In this document: piece by piece, positions 59,222-64,000 of the stretch
How positions within the stretch are numbered: position 1 is the stretch's first letter
Layout: each line of letters opens with the position of its first letter
Assembly (NCBI RefSeq): GCF_000422325.1
Contig: NZ_AULO01000008.1
Span: forward strand, 1-64,000
Length of the DNA: 64,000 nt
From: Marinospirillum minutulum DSM 6287
GTDB taxonomy: Bacteria > Pseudomonadota > Gammaproteobacteria > Pseudomonadales > Halomonadaceae
Direction of reading: 5' to 3'
Notes under the pieces: generated by a model
Databases searched by the model: none
What the model saw: only the letters and a program-made list of their open reading frames with translations
Told to the model about the DNA's origin: nothing
Made by a program: the position numbers and the translations under genes

Positions 59222-59841
59222 TAGATAAGTTCCTCTTGGGTTGGCTCATCGGCAACAGGCAGTTGCTCTTCATCACGAATGAAGCGAATAATATCCATCA
59301 AGTAATCTATCTTGCCGGTTATTTTGAAATATTGCCGATCACTGTGCGGCTGAATAAGGTAGCCGTGTTCTTTTAACCGGTTAAATACCAATTTTACCTG
59401 CAGATCTAGCGCTTCACTTTTACTATTAAAAAAGCGATCAGTTGCTAACTGGTTAAAGCGCTGCCTTAGTCCGTGATTGTCTTCTGTTTTTAGAATAAAT
59501 TCTTGAACTTGCAAGGTATCCCCTGCGGTTAAAGCCGTATCTCGCCCCAGGGTTTCTTGAATAAGCTGCATCCACTCTAAAATGGGTAATAACGACTGAA
59601 CCGTTAAAACAAACTGACTAGAAAGGTGCTCTCTAGCGGCTTGGGTGAGTTCTTGATAAGCAAGAAAATAGACACTTTTTTCATCGTTATAAGCTAAACG
59701 GCGGTTTAAAGGGCGCAAATAGTGATTTAGCTTTTCTTGGAGCTGATCATCACTTAAACGGCGGTGTGCATCGCTATCGTTAATTTCACAAATAAAATCG
59801 CCAGCCAATAAGCGTTCGATTAGTGGGCCATGTTCTATCAT
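59221..59841 (-). CDS. KITE subunit of SMC system (JetB/MksE-like)
   Basis: This 206-residue protein has tandem winged-helix character: LLAGDFICEINDSDAHRRLSDDQLQEKLNHYL at the start and LVFNRLKEHGYLIQPHSDRQYFKITGKIDYLMDIIRFI at the end. This matches MksE/JetB (DUF4194-type) subunits, which bind the kleisin. Overlaps of 4 bases with the SMC gene and 1 base with the kleisin gene indicate coupled translation and a fixed stoichiometry. Confidence 0.8.
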   Translation of the reverse strand: MIEHGPLIERLLAGDFICEINDSDAHRRLSDDQLQEKLNHYLRPLNRRLAYNDEKSVYFLAYQELTQAAREHLSSQFVLTVQSLLPILEWMQLIQETLGRDTALTAGDTLQVQEFILKTEDNHGLRQRFNQLATDRFFNSKSEALDLQVKLVFNRLKEHGYLIQPHSDRQYFKITGKIDYLMDIIRFIRDEEQLPVADEPTQEELI

Positions 59842-62800
59842 TGGCTTGCCTCTTTTCGTTTTGCTGCTAGCAGTTCTGCTAAGCGATTAACTGGCGGTTG
59901 AATGCGTTTTAACTGGCTGTTTTCTATTAAATAACGGTGTTTGAAAAGCATTAAAACATCGGATTCAGCATTAGGAAAAGCGCCCATTATCACTATTTGA
60001 TTCTTGCTACAGGCATGAAAAAGCTTTTCTACATTGTGATAAGCCAGCGTACCAATTTCATCAATAGGCCAATGCAAGGTGACTTGTGCATCACCCCTTA
60101 GCAGGCGGGTAAATGCCAGCAAATACTTACATAAAATTAAATAGGCCATGCCATGACTAGAGGATTCGAGCAGTTGGCGATCATTTTTAATGATTAAATC
60201 TGAAGCCCCTTCGCTTAAATGCAGTTCTAACCTTAATAGTGATTCTATTGAATAGTGTTCATCAGAGCGAATCAGCTCAACCACATCGGCTAGGGCATTA
60301 AGGTAGTCATCGGTGGGTAAATCTTTGCCTGAACGCTGCCAATCATCGTAGCGTTTAGCAAAACGTTTTAATGGCTGCCAAAAACCTAGTTCATCAATGG
60401 TAGAAAGAATTTTCACTTCCGATTTGCTAATGCCTTCTAGCTCTAAATCATCGGTCACGGCTTCGCTTAAACGGCGGCTTTGTTGGGCTATGCGGCGGTT
60501 AATATCATTAAATACAGTAAAGAATTTTTTAAGATCACCACCTATGTTTTCGCCCATGTCTAAAAGCTGTTGTTGCTGATCTTTTAAAATGTGCAGCAAA
60601 TTAACCATAATCGGCAGTTGTTGGCGTTTAGTGGCACTACTGGGTAGGTTATTTTTTTCTTGCTCGAAACGGTTTAAAAAGTCTGCGCCAGCATCTTGAC
60701 TCAATAGCCGTTCAAAATTATCAAAGCGTTTGTTTAGGTCTTGGTCTTGTTGGTTTAGGTCTTTTAGTGCCTCGGCAGTGCGTGCAAGGCGTTCTTCTAA
60801 ACCTGAGGTTGCCGTTAGTTGGGCAGGAACTACTTCAAAGAGGTTGAGTTCAGCTAGGCTACTTAATAACGGTTTTAATTGGTTAATCAAGTTATCGGCC
60901 TGTTGAATTTGTTGCTTTAAGCTTTGCTGGGCTTCCACTAACGCTCTACGCTGGCTGGTATAGGTGTTTTTTAGCTGCTCTAGTTGTTGTTTTAAATCCC
61001 TAAGTTGCTGCTTAAGTTGCATTTCCTGTTCAAGCAATTCTGGGCGTAGTTTTTGCCAGTCCACCTGCATAAACTCTAGCCAGTTATTAAGTTCACCCTG
61101 GCGCTCTTCTACCTGTTTAATGGCATTGTGTAGTTGCTGTTGGCGTTCTTTTAGCTGATTAAGCCGATGAGTATCTATACCCTTGGCGCTTAGTTCTTCT
61201 GCAAAGGCTTGCTCTAGCTCTTTTAGTTGCGCTTGGTTTTCTTGGCGCTTGGCTGCTAGCTGTTCTTCCAGCTGTGCTAGCTGTTCATCTAGGTTGTTAA
61301 TTTCCGTTTGCCAGTCTGCTTTTAACTCAAGACGTTGTGCTTGGTGGTCCTTGTTCATGGCTTTTAAGTCTTGCTGCTGTTGCTCGCTTAAAGCAGCTAG
61401 CTGGGCTTCTTGCGTTTGAATTTGCTGGCGAATTTTGGCTTGGCGTTGGCTAGCAAGCGTTGCTTGTTGGGCTTTGAGTCTATCTCTAGCATCGCGCGCG
61501 TAATCAATATTCTGGTCGCTTTCACGGCTTTTCCATTCAGCTTGATCCACCAAGGCGCTTACTTTTTCAAAAGCTTCATGGCTGGCTTGCAGGGTATTTT
61601 CTGCGAGTGTTTTTTGCTGCTTGGCTTCTTCTAATCTTTCTTCTGCTGTTTTAATACGCAACTTAATGGCTGTTTCATCTTGTGCGTAATCCGGCACTTC
61701 CAGCGCATTTAAATCAATAGTTAGCCCATAAAGACTAGCCGTCAGTTCGGTTAAATTGGGCTGTAAATCTTGCCTTTCTAATAAATTTTCATCTATTACT
61801 TTACCTAGGCTAGTTTCCCAACCTGAATAATGCAGACGCAAGAAATGACGCAAGCTGCCTTGCTCTGGTGTTAACTGCCTATGTAAATCTTGTAGCTGTT
61901 GCTCGGCGGCTTGCTGGTGTTTCTTCTGGCTAATGAGCTTTAGGTCTGCCGTATTTCGTGCTTCTTGGGCTAGGCGCTTTTGCTCTTGCAGGTTTTGTAA
62001 TTCACGACTTTGAACTTGGGCTTGGGTTTGTGCTTGCTCTAAGCGCATTTCAGCCTGACGCAGTTCATCCATTTCTGCTTCCGTTAAGGCAGAAAGCTTG
62101 AGTTCGCTTTGCATTACAGCCAAGTCACTTTTGCTTTGGACTAACTGCTCGGCAAAAAGATTTTGCTGGGCTTGGTAACGGCTTTGGAAGTTTTGATCTA
62201 AGCTGGCTAGCTTAGTGTCTTGCGTTTCTCTAACTTGATCTTTTTTGGCCTGTAGCTGCTTGGCTTTAGCCCCCTGCTGCTGACTTAAACGTTCTAGGCT
62301 TTCGGCTAGTTTCAATTTACGTTGTTCTAACTGGCGTTCTAAATCATCATGCTGTTCAGCAATTAGTTGGTATTGTTCTTGGAGTTCTACAAGGTTTTCT
62401 CGCCACAAAGGTAGGGCATCGGTATCCCTTTGCAGCTGAGCCATGTCCTGCGCTTCGTAGTCTTCATAGCGGCTGTGAATACGGTTTAGGCGCAGCGATG
62501 TTTCGTTTAAATCTTGGTTACTCTTACTAGATAGGCTGTTAAGTTCCGTTTCCTGCTCTTCAAACGCAATTTTTAGTTGGTTTAGCTGACCTGCCAAGGC
62601 ATTGAATTTTTCTTCGTAATCGGCACGCGCTAATTTTTGGGTTTCTTGATCTTCACGCAAGAGAGGTTCGAGTGCAGCAAGTTGCGCTTCGATATTAGCC
62701 AGTTGTTGAGCCAGTTTTGTAAGCTGGTCAAAATCTTTTTCTAGTTGGGCAAGTTTCATGGACTGGCGCATTTCTTGTATCCATTCTCGTGCCTTGGTGT

Positions 62801-63485
62801 TTCTTACCCGTGTGGTGGGCAGGGTTACGCCATCTTCTTCAAAAATAGCCGCTAGCATGGATTTCAAAGTATCCATTTTGCCTTCTTTGGCATGCACCGC
62901 ACTAACCAGCTTTTCTATATGACGCAGCTTATGATTGCCGCTAACCAAGCTAAAGCTGGCAGCTAAACGCCTTAGCTTCAAACTCTCGCTATTATTACCT
63001 CTTAGGGCTGCGGCATCGTTTTGAATAATACTGCGGTATTCGCTGGTGGCACTAATTTTATGGGAAATTTTACCCGGTGCGACTTGGCGCATTCTGCTTG
63101 CCCAGTCAGCATAGCTAAGGGCTTTTACACCTTCTTGGGTTTCTTCTAGGTAGTCTTCACTTAAATAAGGCGTGCCTACAAAGCGGTAATCTAAGCCACC
63201 TTCATTTTTACGGGTGAGCACCACTTGGCAGATATCACCGCCTTCTCTTTGGTATTCATAAATTAGGTAGCTGTTGCTAAAAGGCAGGTAAAACTCATCA
63301 AACTTTTTGCGCGTTTTGGGTACCACACGGTTAGGCAGTTCACCAAAAAAAACCGGCACTAGCCTTTGTAGGGTAGTTTTACCCGAAGCGTTAGTACCAC
63401 AAATGTTGGTGTGTTGATCCATTTGAATTTCTACCACGCCGGGTAGATGAGTATGAATCAAGATAATGCGTAAAAGTTGTGACAT
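59838..63485 (-). CDS. SMC/MukB-like ATPase of condensin defence system (JetC/MksB-like)
   Basis: This 1,215-residue protein has an SMC head at each end and long Gln/Leu-rich coiled coils between. N-terminal Walker A is GTNASGKTT (30-38). The C-terminal signature is SSSHGM (1108-1113) and Walker B WPIDEIG (1139-1145). A hinge-like break lies near the middle (LPTSLxGL-type region, about 560-600). It is shorter than MukB (about 1,486) and longer than most JetC, typical of MksB-like proteins. AGGAAG precedes the ATG, 24 bases after the nudC stop, so read-through from nudC is likely. Expected role: extrude DNA and present small circles to the TOPRIM nuclease. Confidence 0.88.
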   Translation of the reverse strand: MSQLLRIILIHTHLPGVVEIQMDQHTNICGTNASGKTTLQRLVPVFFGELPNRVVPKTRKKFDEFYLPFSNSYLIYEYQREGGDICQVVLTRKNEGGLDYRFVGTPYLSEDYLEETQEGVKALSYADWASRMRQVAPGKISHKISATSEYRSIIQNDAAALRGNNSESLKLRRLAASFSLVSGNHKLRHIEKLVSAVHAKEGKMDTLKSMLAAIFEEDGVTLPTTRVRNTKAREWIQEMRQSMKLAQLEKDFDQLTKLAQQLANIEAQLAALEPLLREDQETQKLARADYEEKFNALAGQLNQLKIAFEEQETELNSLSSKSNQDLNETSLRLNRIHSRYEDYEAQDMAQLQRDTDALPLWRENLVELQEQYQLIAEQHDDLERQLEQRKLKLAESLERLSQQQGAKAKQLQAKKDQVRETQDTKLASLDQNFQSRYQAQQNLFAEQLVQSKSDLAVMQSELKLSALTEAEMDELRQAEMRLEQAQTQAQVQSRELQNLQEQKRLAQEARNTADLKLISQKKHQQAAEQQLQDLHRQLTPEQGSLRHFLRLHYSGWETSLGKVIDENLLERQDLQPNLTELTASLYGLTIDLNALEVPDYAQDETAIKLRIKTAEERLEEAKQQKTLAENTLQASHEAFEKVSALVDQAEWKSRESDQNIDYARDARDRLKAQQATLASQRQAKIRQQIQTQEAQLAALSEQQQQDLKAMNKDHQAQRLELKADWQTEINNLDEQLAQLEEQLAAKRQENQAQLKELEQAFAEELSAKGIDTHRLNQLKERQQQLHNAIKQVEERQGELNNWLEFMQVDWQKLRPELLEQEMQLKQQLRDLKQQLEQLKNTYTSQRRALVEAQQSLKQQIQQADNLINQLKPLLSSLAELNLFEVVPAQLTATSGLEERLARTAEALKDLNQQDQDLNKRFDNFERLLSQDAGADFLNRFEQEKNNLPSSATKRQQLPIMVNLLHILKDQQQQLLDMGENIGGDLKKFFTVFNDINRRIAQQSRRLSEAVTDDLELEGISKSEVKILSTIDELGFWQPLKRFAKRYDDWQRSGKDLPTDDYLNALADVVELIRSDEHYSIESLLRLELHLSEGASDLIIKNDRQLLESSSHGMAYLILCKYLLAFTRLLRGDAQVTLHWPIDEIGTLAYHNVEKLFHACSKNQIVIMGAFPNAESDVLMLFKHRYLIENSQLKRIQPPVNRLAELLAAKRKEASQ

Positions 63486-63509
63486 AAGGCTTCCTATTAA
63501 CAGAGTTTC

Positions 63510-63998
63510 CTAGCTATCAACGCCCTTCCACCTTAAAAAAGAGTCGATTAAATAACGTGAAATGGAGGCTTTTGCAGGGAGTTCGGGTAGCTGGTCGAAG
63601 GGATACCACTGGGCATCTTCTATCTCTATACCATCAAAGGCAATATCGCCGCCTTGATACTCGGCCCAGTAACCCAACATTAGGGAGTTAGGAAAAGGCC
63701 AGGATTGGCTGCCTAGGTATTTAAAATTGCCAATTTTTACGCTGACTTCTTCTTCAACTTCACGGTGTAGGGCTTGTTCTGCCGATTCACCTGCTTCAAT
63801 AAAACCTGCCAAGGTGCTGTAAACACCGGGTGCAAAGCGTGGGCTACGTGCCAGTAATAAAGCATCTTCTCGCCACACAAGGGTAATAATGCAGGGTGAA
63901 ACACGTGGGTATTGGCGCAAGTGGCAACGTGGGCATTGGTGGGCGTATTCATCATTTCTGGGCTGGGTTTTACAACCACAGCGCCCACAATAGCGGTG
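63510..63998 (-). CDS. nudC: NAD+ diphosphatase NudC, 5' part outside window
   Basis: The Nudix box [20 protein letters not shown] is present and identifies the catalytic helix; [14 protein letters not shown] is the NudC-specific motif. Reading on past the internal methionine in the same frame gives HRYCGRCG, then [15 protein letters not shown], which is the NudC zinc ribbon. The gene therefore continues beyond the right edge, and the short Met-started reading is not its true start. NudC hydrolyses NAD(H) and removes NAD caps from RNA. It is directly upstream of the SMC operon. Confidence 0.93.
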   Translation of the reverse strand, partial: HRYCGRCGCKTQPRNDEYAHQCPRCHLRQYPRVSPCIITLVWREDALLLARSPRFAPGVYSTLAGFIEAGESAEQALHREVEEEVSVKIGNFKYLGSQSWPFPNSLMLGYWAEYQGGDIAFDGIEIEDAQWYPFDQLPELPAKASISRYLIDSFLRWKGVDS

Positions 63999-64000
63999 TT

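Noticed and set aside
63737-63988. 83-residue ORF at the right edge on the minus strand
   Set aside because: Out-of-frame shadow of nudC, whose zinc ribbon reads in another frame.

Overview
The window is chromosomal DNA of a Gram-negative gammaproteobacterium. Evidence: LexA, RNase D with YcgN/YcgL, EpmC, a class Ia NrdAB-YfaE set, an outer-membrane MlaA lipoprotein, HrpA, and the gammaproteobacterial block dnaX-ybaB-recR. The sequence looks AT-leaning (composition was judged by eye, not computed). A marine Oceanospirillales-like host is a reasonable guess but is not proven. No rRNA, tRNA or CRISPR was found.

Layout. (1) 1-2431: remnant of an integron. A divergent, 3'-truncated integrase gene keeps a LexA box. 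It faces a probable attI and a 1.86-kb gene cassette carrying an OLD-family ATPase/TOPRIM nuclease with its own attC. The start of a second cassette (Phd/YefM-like antitoxin) runs off the left edge. (2) 2432-8871: putrescine ABC transporter operon with two tandem PotF-like binding proteins, then PotG, PotH, PotI and finally purT. (3) 9014-13172: alpha/beta-hydrolase-like protein, FabH-like ketoacyl synthase, MlaA, a PP2C phosphatase and a STAS protein. (4) 13261-21321: HrpA, two acyl-CoA synthetases and a MaoC hydratase. (5) 21394-30069: peroxiredoxin, diguanylate cyclase, a MoxR/CoxE-like/metallophosphatase operon, a YafJ-type amidotransferase, and a membrane VWA operon of unknown role. (6) 30184-34812: dnaX-ybaB-recR-rnd-ycgL-ycgN, all closely spaced. 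(7) 34888-42874: phospholipase D-type lipoprotein, class I fumarase, RhlE-like helicase, and an MCE lipid-transport operon. (8) 42984-52901: iron ABC transporter with a Fur-like site, EpmC, MATE pump, SIMPL protein, LexA, TopA and small proteins. (9) 53195-57105: nrdA-nrdB-yfaE behind two NrdR-type boxes, and a small DUF2256 protein. (10) 57098-64000: a four-gene condensin/nuclease operon of the Wadjet (JetABCD) / MksBEFG kind in the order SMC-KITE-kleisin-TOPRIM nuclease, just downstream of nudC, which leaves the right edge.

Most of the window is housekeeping. The two parts with a likely defence role are at the ends: the cassette-borne OLD nuclease on the left and the SMC/TOPRIM operon on the right. 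The inactive integrase remnant still carries a matching LexA operator, and lexA itself is in the window.
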